A stretch of DNA of 64,000 nucleotides, taken from Chthoniobacter flavus Ellin428 (GTDB lineage: Bacteria > Verrucomicrobiota > Verrucomicrobiia > Chthoniobacterales > Chthoniobacteraceae). The DNA lies in contig NZ_ABVL01000018.1 in assembly GCF_000173075.1 (NCBI RefSeq), positions 62,001 to 126,000 on the forward strand, given 5' to 3'. Under the pieces are notes generated by a model. That model did no database searches, was not told the origin of the DNA, and was given only the letters and a program-made list of their open reading frames with translations. Below are positions 53,376-61,520 of the stretch, in pieces; position 1 is the first letter of the stretch, and each line of letters starts with the position of its first letter. Both the position numbers and the translations under genes were made by a program.

Positions 53376-54848
53376 CTAGAAGTTGATCGTCGTCTGAATG
53401 TAACCGAAGTTCGCGTCGTCGCTGGCGCCGGTGTCCTTGAGGTAGTTGCCGGCGAAGAAATGCGCGTAGCCCGCCTGGAATTGCAGGTGCTTGTTCGCAT
53501 TCCAAGTGACTACCGCACTGATCTCCGAACCGGCATAGTTACTGACATTCCGGCCGCCCACGGTGGAGAGCGGACGCACGGCGGTGAGACCGTTGGCGCG
53601 GTACCAGACATCGCTATCCGAGGCCAACCAGAAGGCGTTGTATTGCACTTCGGCCGTCAGCGCTTTCACCGGATTCACGCGCACGCTGAGCATCGCATTG
53701 TGCATGTTCTGCCAGGAGAAGTTGTCCATGATGCCGAAGAACCGGTGATTCGTCGGGAACAAGTTCTGGAACGTGCCGATGTGCCCGTCATGCGGATCGT
53801 TGTCGCCCGACGCGTAGTTGTATTCCGCGTAGAGGCGCGGTTTCCAAGCCACGTCGAAGTTGTAGCCGAAGCCCGCATCCGCGGCGAACGCGCTCAACGG
53901 CAAGCCGCGGACATCGCCCGCCTGGTAGGCAAACTCGCCCGTGTACTCCCAGCCCTTGAGCTTCTGCGGGTCGCCCTTGATCCGCGTGCCGAGCGTCACG
54001 AAATCGCTGTGCGCAGCGAGCGAGCCGGAGGGCAGCGCCGTGGTGAGGTTCCCCTGCAGGTTGGTGGTATTTCCCCGGGGCTGATCGAGCAGGAAGGAGT
54101 AGAAATCCCACGTGCCGAACGGCAGCGAATCCATGGAGAGATACAGGCCGCTGAAGACCAGTTCCCGATGATCCTCGGTGCCGTTGAAGAGATCGGATTG
54201 ATCGTACTTGTCGCGCGTAATGACGACCGGGGTCGAGGTAAACGCGTCGATCCAAAAGCCGTGGCCTTTGTAGGTCACCTTCGCCGCATCGAAGGTGCGG
54301 CCGAAGTTATTCCAATCGAACGCGCCGACGAGCCGCTCATCGCCGTAGGAGAGGATCTGCCGCCCGACCTTCAAGCCGAACGGACATTTGTCGTAGTCCG
54401 AGATCTCGATATAGGCCTGCCGCAGGTCGAACGCATTGTCACCCTCGGCGGCGCTGACGCCGGGGGTATTGCCGCGCAGGCCGTTGAACTCGCGGGAGTC
54501 CTGGCCCTGCACATAGAGGTGCAGCCACTCGACCGGCTGGACCAGCATGCCGATCCGGAAGCGCTGCTCAAACCAGTTGCCGTCGGTCACGGAACGGGTG
54601 GCGCTATTGAAGTCGAAGTTGTTGTTGCGATTTTCCCAACGCAGGCGCTCCTGCGCGTCGAAGATGAGTTTTCCGCCGAAGAAACTAAGAGGGTTGGAAT
54701 CTGTCGGCTTCTCGATTACCGTTTTGTCGCTGGTGGCTTTCACTTCGACATCTCCCGCCAAGGAGGAAATGAGACCGCTGGTCAGGAGGGCTGCCGCAAA
54801 CAGCCCTCCGCTTTTTTTTGCCGAGGAGTAGGTTGGTAGTTGGGTCAT
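53376..54848 (-). CDS. Outer-membrane beta-barrel porin (alginate-export/AlgE-like)
   Basis: 490 aa from the Met at 54848, with a signal peptide (SGGLFAAALLTSGLISSLAG). The mature protein is built of alternating amphipathic strands: FDAQERLRWENRNNNFDF, LVQPVEWLHLYVQGQDSREF, DLRQAYIEIS, LKVGRQILSYGDERLVG, KPRLYAEYNYASGDN. It ends in Phe (IQTTINF), the usual outer-membrane insertion signal. The pattern matches the alginate_exp family of substrate-specific porins. It lies between nasS and the nitrate transporter, so it may be the outer-membrane route for nitrate or nitrite. An asparagine-rich DPHDGHIGTFQNLFPTNHRFFG loop could form the pore constriction. Confidence 0.85.
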   Translation of the reverse strand: MTQLPTYSSAKKSGGLFAAALLTSGLISSLAGDVEVKATSDKTVIEKPTDSNPLSFFGGKLIFDAQERLRWENRNNNFDFNSATRSVTDGNWFEQRFRIGMLVQPVEWLHLYVQGQDSREFNGLRGNTPGVSAAEGDNAFDLRQAYIEISDYDKCPFGLKVGRQILSYGDERLVGAFDWNNFGRTFDAAKVTYKGHGFWIDAFTSTPVVITRDKYDQSDLFNGTEDHRELVFSGLYLSMDSLPFGTWDFYSFLLDQPRGNTTNLQGNLTTALPSGSLAAHSDFVTLGTRIKGDPQKLKGWEYTGEFAYQAGDVRGLPLSAFAADAGFGYNFDVAWKPRLYAEYNYASGDNDPHDGHIGTFQNLFPTNHRFFGIMDNFSWQNMHNAMLSVRVNPVKALTAEVQYNAFWLASDSDVWYRANGLTAVRPLSTVGGRNVSNYAGSEISAVVTWNANKHLQFQAGYAHFFAGNYLKDTGASDDANFGYIQTTINF

Positions 54849-54960
54849 TGGATGATTTCGCCAGACGGAGATGCTCCTCCGGGCAGTCGTGTTGCTGTGA
54901 TTGGGCCCGTGAACATCCGGGCCGGATTGTTTGGAAAATGCAGAACGGTGAGCGCGGCAG

Positions 54961-56007
54961 TCATGGAACGAGGGCGCTCGTGAGCTGGGCTGCCTGGGCA
55001 AAGAGGTCGGCGCGAAACCAGTCGGCGATCCGCTCCATGGGAATGAGGCTGGGATCCTTCACCACGCCGCTCTTCACGAGATTGCGCACCACCCAGGCCG
55101 CCTTGTCCGGCGTGGGCGCGTTCACATCCTCGCCGGCGAAAAGATGAAAAGACGAATGCTTTTCGACGCGCCCGTTGCCGTAATCGAAAGTGCCCGCCAT
55201 ACCCATGCGCAGCGCCTGGATGGGCGCGCTCACATACTCCGGTTGCGCGAGCGTCTCCATCAGCCGTTCGCGGTTTTCCGGCCGGGTGCAGAATTCGCAG
55301 GCCTCGAGGAGCGCGGCGATGAGCGCGAGATGTTCGTGCGACGACCGCTCCGCGAAATCGCGCCGGACCATGAGCACTTTCTCCGGATGCCGCGGGGCGA
55401 TTTCATCGCTGGTCGCGACGCACCATCCGGTGTTGCTTAGCACGGCGAGGGAATTCCACGGCTCGCCCACGCAATAGCCGTCGAGATGGCCGGCCTTGAG
55501 GTTGGCGTGCACCTGTGCCGGCGGCACGATGACGATGCGCACATCGCGATCCGGCTCGATGCGATGGTTGCGCAGCCACTCGCGGAGGAGAAGGCTGTGC
55601 GAAGAGTAGGTGTGCACGACACCGAAGGTGTAGACTTCATCGCTGTGGATGATCTCGCGCCGCAGCGTGCGACCATCGCGCACGCCTTTGTTCCAGAGTG
55701 CCTGCGAGAGGGTGATGGCATTGCCATTGAGATTCAGGACCAAGCCGGTGAGGCACTCCACCTGCACGGAGCCCAGGCCGCAGTTCGCGGCGACCACCAG
55801 GCCGGCGGGCGCGTGGGCGGCGTCCAGCTCGCCATACAGCACCTTGTCGCGGATGGTCGCCCAGCCGACTTCGCGGTGCAGTTCGACGGCCAACCCGTGC
55901 TTGGCATAAAGGCCGAGTTCTTTGGCCATGATGATCGGCGCGCAATCCGACAGTGCCACGAAGCCGAGGCGCAACGGACGGGAGCGGGCATGGTTTTTGT
56001 GGGACAT
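54961..56007 (-). CDS. nasS: NasS-like cytoplasmic nitrate/nitrite-binding sensor
   Basis: 348 aa of NrtA/CmpA periplasmic-binding-protein fold: LRLGFVALSDCAPIIMAKELGLYAKHGL, GWATIRDKVLYGELDAAHAPAG, NLKAGHLDGYCVGEPWNSLAV, and a C-terminal MERIADWFRADLF. There is no signal peptide or lipobox, and no ABC permease or ATPase is near. This fits NasS, the cytoplasmic sensor that controls the antiterminator NasT, rather than a transport component. No nasT (ANTAR protein) is in the window. It is divergent from a LysR gene and heads the nitrate region; a sigma-54-like site lies 35 bp upstream. Confidence 0.85.
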   Translation of the reverse strand: MSHKNHARSRPLRLGFVALSDCAPIIMAKELGLYAKHGLAVELHREVGWATIRDKVLYGELDAAHAPAGLVVAANCGLGSVQVECLTGLVLNLNGNAITLSQALWNKGVRDGRTLRREIIHSDEVYTFGVVHTYSSHSLLLREWLRNHRIEPDRDVRIVIVPPAQVHANLKAGHLDGYCVGEPWNSLAVLSNTGWCVATSDEIAPRHPEKVLMVRRDFAERSSHEHLALIAALLEACEFCTRPENRERLMETLAQPEYVSAPIQALRMGMAGTFDYGNGRVEKHSSFHLFAGEDVNAPTPDKAAWVVRNLVKSGVVKDPSLIPMERIADWFRADLFAQAAQLTSALVP

Positions 56008-56041
56008 TCGTCTTGTGAATCAGAGTTCGCCCCGCGCGATC

Positions 56042-56057
56042 AGCTTCCCGCGTGCCA
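56042..56057 (-). promoter_or_regulatory. Sigma-54-like promoter of nasS
   Basis: Read on the minus strand it is TGGCACGCGGGAAGCT. The -24 box TGGCAC is complete, and the -12 GC is at the correct 10-nt spacing with a preferred purine at position 7 and T after the GC. TT of the -12 box is AA. The predicted start site would be about 20-25 bp before the nasS ATG. The match is by eye. Confidence 0.42.
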
Positions 56058-56102
56058 CGAACTTGATGACCGAAAAGAAATGGCTTTCAACTTTTCGATG
56101 AA

Positions 56103-56125
56103 ATGAATGAATTTGATTCATTCAT
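56103..56125 (+). promoter_or_regulatory. Perfect palindrome at the LysR start, candidate autoregulatory operator
   Basis: Perfect 9-bp arms lie at 56103-56111 (ATGAATGAA) and 56117-56125 (TTCATTCAT) with a 5-nt spacer. The dyad contains a T-N11-A core, as expected for LysR regulators. It lies just before or over the start of the LysR gene and about 100 bp from the divergent nasS start. Confidence 0.6.
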
Positions 56126-57029
56126 GTCACAACCGCTTGATAGCAGGCAATTGCGCGCCTTTTCCATCCTCGCTCGCACCGGAAGCTTCACCGAGACCGC
56201 CCAGGAGCTCCACCTCTCGCAATCGGCAATCAGCCATTCGATGAAAGCGCTCGAGCAGGAAATCGGCTGTCGCCTTTTAGACAGAATGGGCAAAACCGTA
56301 GTACTCACCCAGGCCGGGGAGCAACTGCTGGTCAGCGCCCAGCGCATTCTCGAAGAGATGGAATCGGCACGCGCCCAACTCGGACACCTCGGCAAATGGG
56401 GCAGCAGCCGGCTGCGCATCGGCGCCAGCACCACAGCCTGCCAGCATATTCTCCCCTCGGTGCTGCGCGAATTTAAAGAGAGCTTTCCGCAGTGCGCGAT
56501 CTCGATCGAGCCCGGGGACACCCCGGAAATGATCGAGGCCCTGCGCCAGCATCGCATCGACCTGGCCGTGAATCTCGAGCCGCGGCGCGACGAACCGCTG
56601 GAGTTTCGCCCCCTGTTCACCGATGAGCTGGTTTTCATCACCAGCCCGATCCATCCGTGGGCGAAGAGCGGCCGGGTAAGCCGCGAAGATATTCCCCGAC
56701 AACACTACATCCTCTACGGCAAGACGAGTTACACGTTTCAGATGATCGAAACATATTTCCGCAAGGAGCAGATCGTCCTGCACAGCCTGCTCGATCTCGG
56801 CAACATGGAAGCGATCAAGGAACTGGTTAAACTGGGGCTCGGAATCTCCATTCTCGCGCCGTGGTCGTGCATGAAGGAACTGCAGGAAGGCTCGCTGGTC
56901 ACGCTCCCGCTGGGCAAACGCAAGCTGCGCCGCCGCTGGGGAGTCCTGCACTGGCGCGGACGCCGCCTCTCGCTCGCCGAAGAAACATTCATCGGGCTTT
57001 GTGAGCAGGTGTCAGAACGGTTCAATTGA
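56124..57029 (+). CDS. LysR-family transcriptional regulator
   Basis: 301 aa from the ATG at 56124 (MSQPLDSRQLRAFS); another in-frame ATG at 56103 would add seven residues and place the whole palindrome inside the gene. The winged helix is classical (LRAFSILARTGSFTETAQELHLSQSAISHSMKALEQEIG). It is followed by the LysR substrate-binding domain (RLRIGASTTACQHILPSVLREF, IDLAVNLEPR, DELVFITSPIHPWA, VKLGLGISILAPW). LysR activators control nitrogen assimilation in other bacteria. Its divergent position next to nasS suggests that it regulates the nas genes and itself. The signal could be a nitrogen or sulfur metabolite. Confidence 0.92.
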   Translation: MSQPLDSRQLRAFSILARTGSFTETAQELHLSQSAISHSMKALEQEIGCRLLDRMGKTVVLTQAGEQLLVSAQRILEEMESARAQLGHLGKWGSSRLRIGASTTACQHILPSVLREFKESFPQCAISIEPGDTPEMIEALRQHRIDLAVNLEPRRDEPLEFRPLFTDELVFITSPIHPWAKSGRVSREDIPRQHYILYGKTSYTFQMIETYFRKEQIVLHSLLDLGNMEAIKELVKLGLGISILAPWSCMKELQEGSLVTLPLGKRKLRRRWGVLHWRGRRLSLAEETFIGLCEQVSERFN

Positions 57030-57061
57030 GTTAGATTACCCTCACTACCGCGCGTGAACTT

Positions 57062-58114
57062 ATGAACCCTCCCGCTTCCGCTCCGCAGCGTCACTTCGCC
57101 AGCGATAATTTTGCCGGCATTTGTCCGGCGGCGTGGGCGGCGATGGAGGCTGCCAATGCGGACCACGCACCCGCCTACGGAGAGGATCGATGGACCGCGG
57201 AAGCCACCCAGCTCATTCGCGATATTTTCGAGACGGACTGCGACGTTTTCTTCCTCTTCACCGGCACGTCGGCCAATTCGCTGGCTGTGGCGGCGACCTG
57301 CGCCCCATTTGAAAGCGCGCTCTGCTCGGAGCACGCCCACCTCATTGTCGACGAATGCAATGCGACCGGCTTCTTCACCCACGGCGTCGCGTTGGAGCCG
57401 CTGCAAACCGTGCACGGCAAAGTAGCCTATCAGGAGGTCGAGCGTGCGGCTCGATTGCGCACGGATATCCACCACTCCCGCGCGCGGTTGATCAGCATCA
57501 CGCAGTCGACCGAGCTCGGCACGTTGTACTCGGTCGAAGAAGTCGCGGCGATTGGCTCGGCGGCGGATCAATTGAATCTCCGTTTTCACATGGACGGCGC
57601 ACGCTTTGCCAACGCCGTCGCGGCCCTCGGCGTGCCGCCGCGCGCCATCACCTGGGAAGCGGGCATCGATGTGCTGAGCTTCGGCGGCGCGAAGAATGGC
57701 CTGGCCTGCGGGGAAGCGCTGGTTTTCTTCGACCGGCATCTCGCGCGGGATTTCGCCTATCGCCGCAAGCAGAGCGGCCAGCTTGCCTCCAAGATGCGCT
57801 TTCTCGCGGCGCCGTGGATCGGCCTGCTGCACGATGAAGTGTGGCTGCGCAATGCCCGGCACGCCAACACCATGGCCGCGGACCTCGAGCACGGCCTGCG
57901 CTCGCTGCCAGGCGTGGAGATCGCCCATCCTCGCGAGGCGAATGCGGTCTTCGCCAAACTGCCGGCGAAGATCACCGCCGGCCTGCACGAGCGCGGCTGG
58001 CAATTCTACGCCGATTTCGGCCCCGCCAGCGCCGCCCGTCTCATGTGCTCGTGGGATACCCGGCGCGAGGACGTGGCTGCTTTTCTTTCCGACGCCGCAG
58101 AAGTGGCGAAATAG
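57062..58114 (+). CDS. Low-specificity L-threonine aldolase-like PLP enzyme
   Basis: 350 aa. Fold-type I PLP enzyme of the beta-eliminating lyase family: FASDNFAGICPAAWAAMEAA, the cofactor-binding FTGTSANSLAV, LISITQSTELGTLYS, HMDGARFANAV (Asp178, Arg181) and the Schiff-base Lys211 in LSFGGAKNGL. It cleaves threonine or allo-threonine to glycine and acetaldehyde, or a related beta-hydroxy amino acid. It starts 32 bp after the LysR gene and is followed after 32 bp by the 683-aa gene, so the three may be co-transcribed. Glycine formation has no clear link to nitrate use. Confidence 0.9.
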   Translation: MNPPASAPQRHFASDNFAGICPAAWAAMEAANADHAPAYGEDRWTAEATQLIRDIFETDCDVFFLFTGTSANSLAVAATCAPFESALCSEHAHLIVDECNATGFFTHGVALEPLQTVHGKVAYQEVERAARLRTDIHHSRARLISITQSTELGTLYSVEEVAAIGSAADQLNLRFHMDGARFANAVAALGVPPRAITWEAGIDVLSFGGAKNGLACGEALVFFDRHLARDFAYRRKQSGQLASKMRFLAAPWIGLLHDEVWLRNARHANTMAADLEHGLRSLPGVEIAHPREANAVFAKLPAKITAGLHERGWQFYADFGPASAARLMCSWDTRREDVAAFLSDAAEVAK

Positions 58115-58146
58115 GCCCGCTGGAGTAAATTGCTCCGGAGGTCACG

Positions 58147-60198
58147 ATGTACCCCGAGCAACGTAAAATCGCCCGCGTCCTGTTCGACGAGTTTCACAGC
58201 GAAAGCTGGTCGATCTCGGAGGAGCGCGCTCGTGAGATGGAGCCGGATCGCGCGGCGAATTCCTCTTACCACCTCGCCGCCAGCGCTCTCGCGGCGCGCG
58301 ATTTCACCGTCTCGCGCAACATCGCCCGGCCGCTCCTGGCCGACGCCCTCGCCGATGCCGATGTGCTCGTCCTCCCCCATCCCTGCGATGCGCGTTGGGA
58401 ACGCACCACGTCCCACGGTTCGCCGGCGCTGAGCCCGCAGGAAATCGAAGCCATCCATGCTTTCGTCCGCGCGGGCGGCGGGCTGCTGGTCATTTCCGAA
58501 TACGAGCACGACAAATACGGCGACAATCTGAACGAACTGCTCGCGCCCACCGGCCTGCACATCGAGAACGGCACCGCCTTCGATCGCACCGCTTGCGTGC
58601 ACGAGAATGCCGAATGGTTGCTCGCCGAACCCGCACCGGGTTCGCCGCTGAACCATGGAGTCGGGCTGGCCTGCTTTTATCGCACTGGTTGGTGCACTGC
58701 GGAAGGTGAAGCCAGCATCGCCTGGCAGACCTCCGCGAAGGCGCATCCGGCGAATGCGGGCTTGATCGCCACCGCGCCACTCGGGGCCGGGCGTGTGGTG
58801 GTCGTGACCGATTCCGTGCTCTTCGGCGATGAGCGTCTCAAGGAGTTCCAGCATGAGCAACTGTGGCTGAACCTCCTCTACTGGCTGGCCACGCCGAAGG
58901 CCGAGCAGCACGCCATTCGGCAAGAGGACCGGAGCCCCCTGCCAGATGCGTGGCTGAAATTGAAGGCGGTCATCAATCAACTCCGCTCCAGGCAGAACGC
59001 CGACGGCAGCGTCTCTTCCGACGAGCAACCGGCGGCCGCCCGACTCGTTTCCGAAACGCTCCAGTCCCTCACCGCGCTCGCCCCGCGGTTCCCCTATCAA
59101 GCGGAATACTTCGCCCAACTGCCGCGGGACTTTCAAGCCTGGGTCGACGCCGGTTTTCCGCACCCCGACTTTGGCAAATCTCTCGCCGTCTTCCAACCGC
59201 AGCAACATCGGCAGGACAACCGCGAGCATCTCGTTCTCTTTCCCCTCTACACGCCGAATGGCTCCAGCGACACACGCTTCGAAGCGCTCTTCATGCGCAT
59301 GCCGTGGCCGGATTGGTTGGTGGCGCTGGAGCGCAATGCCTATCACAACAGGAAATTCGTCCCGGGACATCTCGTCGATTACACCGCCGGCTACGCGAGC
59401 GAGTGTGCGGTGCTTTTTCCGGAAACCGTCGCCCTCACCGGCCAACCGTGGAATCACTTCGCCACCATCTTCTGCGACCGCGAAGCGCGACGCTTGCAGA
59501 ATTGCGTGCGGCGCGCCGGCAAGGTCATCGGCCTCGAGTTGTTTCCGCGGCTCGAGTTCTGGCTCGATTCCCTGCCGCTCGTCGAGGACACCGTCGCCCT
59601 GTGGGACCTCATTCACGACGCCTCCCATAGCGTGGGCGAGCTGCCGTTCGATCCCTTCATGATCCGCCAGCGCGCACCCTTCTGGATGTACGCCCTCGAG
59701 GAATTGCGCGTCGACCTGCGCAGCTTCGAGGAAGCGTCCCGCCTCGCCGCGGAAGGCTTTCCCTTCGCGCGCTACGTCACCTGGGCCATTCTGCTCGACC
59801 GCGTGCTGCGCTTCCCCATCACCGGTTCCCGTGTCCGCAATTACGATGCGCTCGGCGGCCAGTTGCTCTTCGCCTATTTGCACCAGCACGACATCCTCGT
59901 CTGGCGCGACAACCGGCTCACCATCCAGTGGACCGAGCTCGCCCGCGGCTTCCACGGCCTGCGCGAAGAGCTCGCGCACCTCTACAAGAGCGGCGCCGAT
60001 TGCTCGAAGCTGACCTTCTGGCTCGCCGGCCACGAGCTCATCTCCCGCTATGTCCACCCCAATGTCGCCTCACAATGGAAAGCCGGCGAACGCGTGATCA
60101 ACGACGAGCACGACCTCAAACGCTGGCTCTCGCTGGTGCAGGAAGACGAATTTCCGCTCGGCAATTTCCACGTCAATCTGCGACGCAAGCTGGCGTGA
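58147..60198 (+). CDS. GATase-like N-terminal domain fused to DUF6421-like region, unknown function
   Basis: 683 aa, no signal peptide. Residues 1-230 have the class I amidotransferase/ThuA-like pattern: ADADVLVLPHPCDARWE, IEAIHAFVRAGGGLLVISEYEHDKYG, GAGRVVVVTDSVLFGDE. The canonical catalytic Cys is absent, so this may be a non-catalytic domain of the DUF4350 kind. From about residue 260 a helical region carries WDLIHDASHS (His490, Asp491, His494), DPFMIRQRAPFWMYALEELRVDL (Glu518) and YVTWAILLDRVLRF. HDxxH with a downstream Glu could bind a metal. The second part resembles DUF6421-type proteins, recognised tentatively. It follows the threonine aldolase in the same direction. Confidence 0.65.
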   Translation: MYPEQRKIARVLFDEFHSESWSISEERAREMEPDRAANSSYHLAASALAARDFTVSRNIARPLLADALADADVLVLPHPCDARWERTTSHGSPALSPQEIEAIHAFVRAGGGLLVISEYEHDKYGDNLNELLAPTGLHIENGTAFDRTACVHENAEWLLAEPAPGSPLNHGVGLACFYRTGWCTAEGEASIAWQTSAKAHPANAGLIATAPLGAGRVVVVTDSVLFGDERLKEFQHEQLWLNLLYWLATPKAEQHAIRQEDRSPLPDAWLKLKAVINQLRSRQNADGSVSSDEQPAAARLVSETLQSLTALAPRFPYQAEYFAQLPRDFQAWVDAGFPHPDFGKSLAVFQPQQHRQDNREHLVLFPLYTPNGSSDTRFEALFMRMPWPDWLVALERNAYHNRKFVPGHLVDYTAGYASECAVLFPETVALTGQPWNHFATIFCDREARRLQNCVRRAGKVIGLELFPRLEFWLDSLPLVEDTVALWDLIHDASHSVGELPFDPFMIRQRAPFWMYALEELRVDLRSFEEASRLAAEGFPFARYVTWAILLDRVLRFPITGSRVRNYDALGGQLLFAYLHQHDILVWRDNRLTIQWTELARGFHGLREELAHLYKSGADCSKLTFWLAGHELISRYVHPNVASQWKAGERVINDEHDLKRWLSLVQEDEFPLGNFHVNLRRKLA

Positions 60199-60225
60199 AG
60201 GTGGCGGATACTTAAGCATGGCCAA

Positions 60226-60410
60226 TTTAAGCGCAGAGGGCGCGGAGAACGCAGAGAGCCGCAGAGGAAGAAAAGGATAAAAAGCGCGTTACCCGATAGC
60301 GAGTGTCGATCCTAAAAAAACGCGCAGCGCACTTCACTTCATCCTTCATCCCTCGTCCTTTTGTTTCTTCCTCTGCGGCCCTCTGTGTTCTCCGCGCCCT
60401 CAGCGTTAAA
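60226..60410. repeat. Long MITE-like inverted repeat (about 46-bp arms)
   Basis: The arms at 60226-60272 and 60365-60410 pair almost completely, with about five mismatches and one indel. They contain GGGCGCGGAGAAC and CCGCAGAGGAAGAA and their complements. The inner 92 nt contain a second, smaller GCGCGTT/AACGCGC dyad. The whole element of about 185 bp fills the convergent gap between the 683-aa gene and the P-II gene. It encodes no protein, and no target-site duplication was clear. Confidence 0.88.
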
Positions 60411-60445
60411 GTGAGCCGTGCTCGACAGGAAGGAATTGGCAGCTA

Positions 60446-60784
60446 TTAAACCGCCCTATCCCCATTCTCCCCCGTGCGAATTCGGACGGCTTCGTGGATC
60501 GGTGAGACAAACACTTTGCCGTCGCCAATCTTGCCGGTCTTGGCAGCTTTCACGATCGCCGCGGCGGCACCGTCGACCACGCCATCGGTCACCACCACCT
60601 CGATCTTGATCTTGGGGAGAAAAGCGACCGTGTATTCGCTGCCTCGATAAATTTCCGTGTGGCCTTTCTGCCGGCCGAACCCCTTCACCTCGCTCACCGT
60701 CATACCGTCCACACCCAAGTCTGACAGGGCATCTTTCACCTCCTCCAATTTGAAGGGTTTGATGATCGCTTCGATTTTTTTCAT
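60446..60784 (-). CDS. glnK: P-II nitrogen regulatory protein
   Basis: 112 aa, the standard P-II length. MKKIEAIIKPFKLEEVKDAL starts it, the T-loop GRQKGHTEIYRGSEYTVAFLPK contains the uridylylation site Tyr51, and TGKIGDGKVFVSPI binds ATP. It reports 2-oxoglutarate and adenylate levels and controls ammonium transport, glutamine synthetase or NtrB. GlnB and GlnK cannot be separated with certainty. No amtB or glnA is next to it in the window. A sigma-54-like promoter lies 200 bp upstream and a strong hairpin in the leader. Confidence 0.95.
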   Translation of the reverse strand: MKKIEAIIKPFKLEEVKDALSDLGVDGMTVSEVKGFGRQKGHTEIYRGSEYTVAFLPKIKIEVVVTDGVVDGAAAAIVKAAKTGKIGDGKVFVSPIHEAVRIRTGENGDRAV

Positions 60785-60815
60785 GTCGTCGTCTTGATTA
60801 GGAATCAGGTGTCCG

Positions 60816-60854
60816 CCGGGCCCGGCCGCATAAACCAAAAGCGGCCGGGCCCGG
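60816..60854 (-). other. Strong hairpin in the P-II mRNA leader
   Basis: Perfect 14-bp arms lie at 60816-60829 and 60841-60854 (CCGGGCCCGGCCGC and its complement) with an 11-nt A-rich loop. It ends 32 bp before the P-II start codon. No U-tract follows on the minus strand, so it is more likely an mRNA-stabilising or translation-controlling structure than an intrinsic terminator. Confidence 0.75.
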
Positions 60855-60984
60855 ACAGATTTACCCTGTGAATTGGCAGTGGAAAAAAGGGAGTTGAGCG
60901 GGCTTGGGACGGGGAAAGACTGAGAGCAACGACTCGGGTTTGTAAAACCTGCCATTACAATAGATTCACTGCGATGCACCGGCC

Positions 60985-61000
60985 AGCAGCACTTGTGCCA
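60985..61000 (-). promoter_or_regulatory. Sigma-54-like promoter of the P-II gene
   Basis: Read on the minus strand it is TGGCACAAGTGCTGCT. Against TGGCACRNNNNTTGCW there is one mismatch, the first T of the -12 box being C. The predicted start site near 60974 gives a leader of about 190 nt that includes the hairpin at 60816-60854. glnK-type genes are commonly sigma-54 dependent. No NtrC site was recognised. Confidence 0.5.
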
Positions 61001-61190
61001 ACGTGCACTCTCACCTCCAGCGGTTCACATTCTACTCTGTGATTTTGACCGATTTTCGGCGACCAGTTCAATCGATTCGAAATCCGTGGCTCCGCGCAAA
61101 TCACGCCATGCTGCGCAAATCAGGCCAGCGGTATGTAGTCTTTTACATTACGAAATTACCTATCGGAGCAACGAGGACACGCTGCGCGCG

Positions 61191-61514
61191 CTATTGTCCG
61201 GAGCCAAATTGAATGATCATTCCGCCAACAACGATCACGGCCAACCCGATCCACGTAGCGAGCGGTACGGTTTCTTTAAAGATGAAGTGACCGAAGAGCA
61301 CACTCACCACCGCAAAGACCGCGACATACACGCCGAGGAGTTTGGAGAAATCCCATTTCACCGTGTTGACCACGATGCCGTAGGCACCGAGCACCACGAA
61401 GCCGGCGACGACGAAAAGTACTCCGCTCGTCCGCAGTCCTTTGCGAATGAGCGCATCACCGCCAACTTCCAAGAGGGCGGCTAAGACGAAGATAAACCAG
61501 GCAGATAGAGTCAT
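61191..61514 (-). CDS. Small multidrug-resistance/EamA-like four-helix membrane protein
   Basis: 107 aa from the Met at 61514 (MTLSAWFIFVLAALLEVGGDAL). Four hydrophobic helices cover most of the chain. Helix 1 contains LLEVGGDALIRKG with the Glu expected of SMR-type exporters. The last helix (WIGLAVIVVGGMIIQFG) resembles the half-size EamA/SMR fold. It would dimerise and export a small cation or metabolite. The gene is flanked by a long inverted repeat upstream, and its stop is about 190 bp from the P-II promoter. Confidence 0.75.
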   Translation of the reverse strand: MTLSAWFIFVLAALLEVGGDALIRKGLRTSGVLFVVAGFVVLGAYGIVVNTVKWDFSKLLGVYVAVFAVVSVLFGHFIFKETVPLATWIGLAVIVVGGMIIQFGSGQ

Positions 61515-61520
61515 AAGGGA

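Noticed and set aside
54849..54960. Possible NasT (ANTAR) leader hairpins between nasS and the porin gene
   Set aside because: Two small dyads exist on the minus strand, but their loops do not have the required hexaloop with A at position 1 and G at position 4, and no terminator follows.
58006..60057. 683-codon minus-strand frame opposite the GATase/DUF6421-like gene
   Set aside because: Composition is typical of an antisense shadow (Arg, Gly, Ala-rich, no motifs). The plus strand has coherent domains and a start after a short gap.
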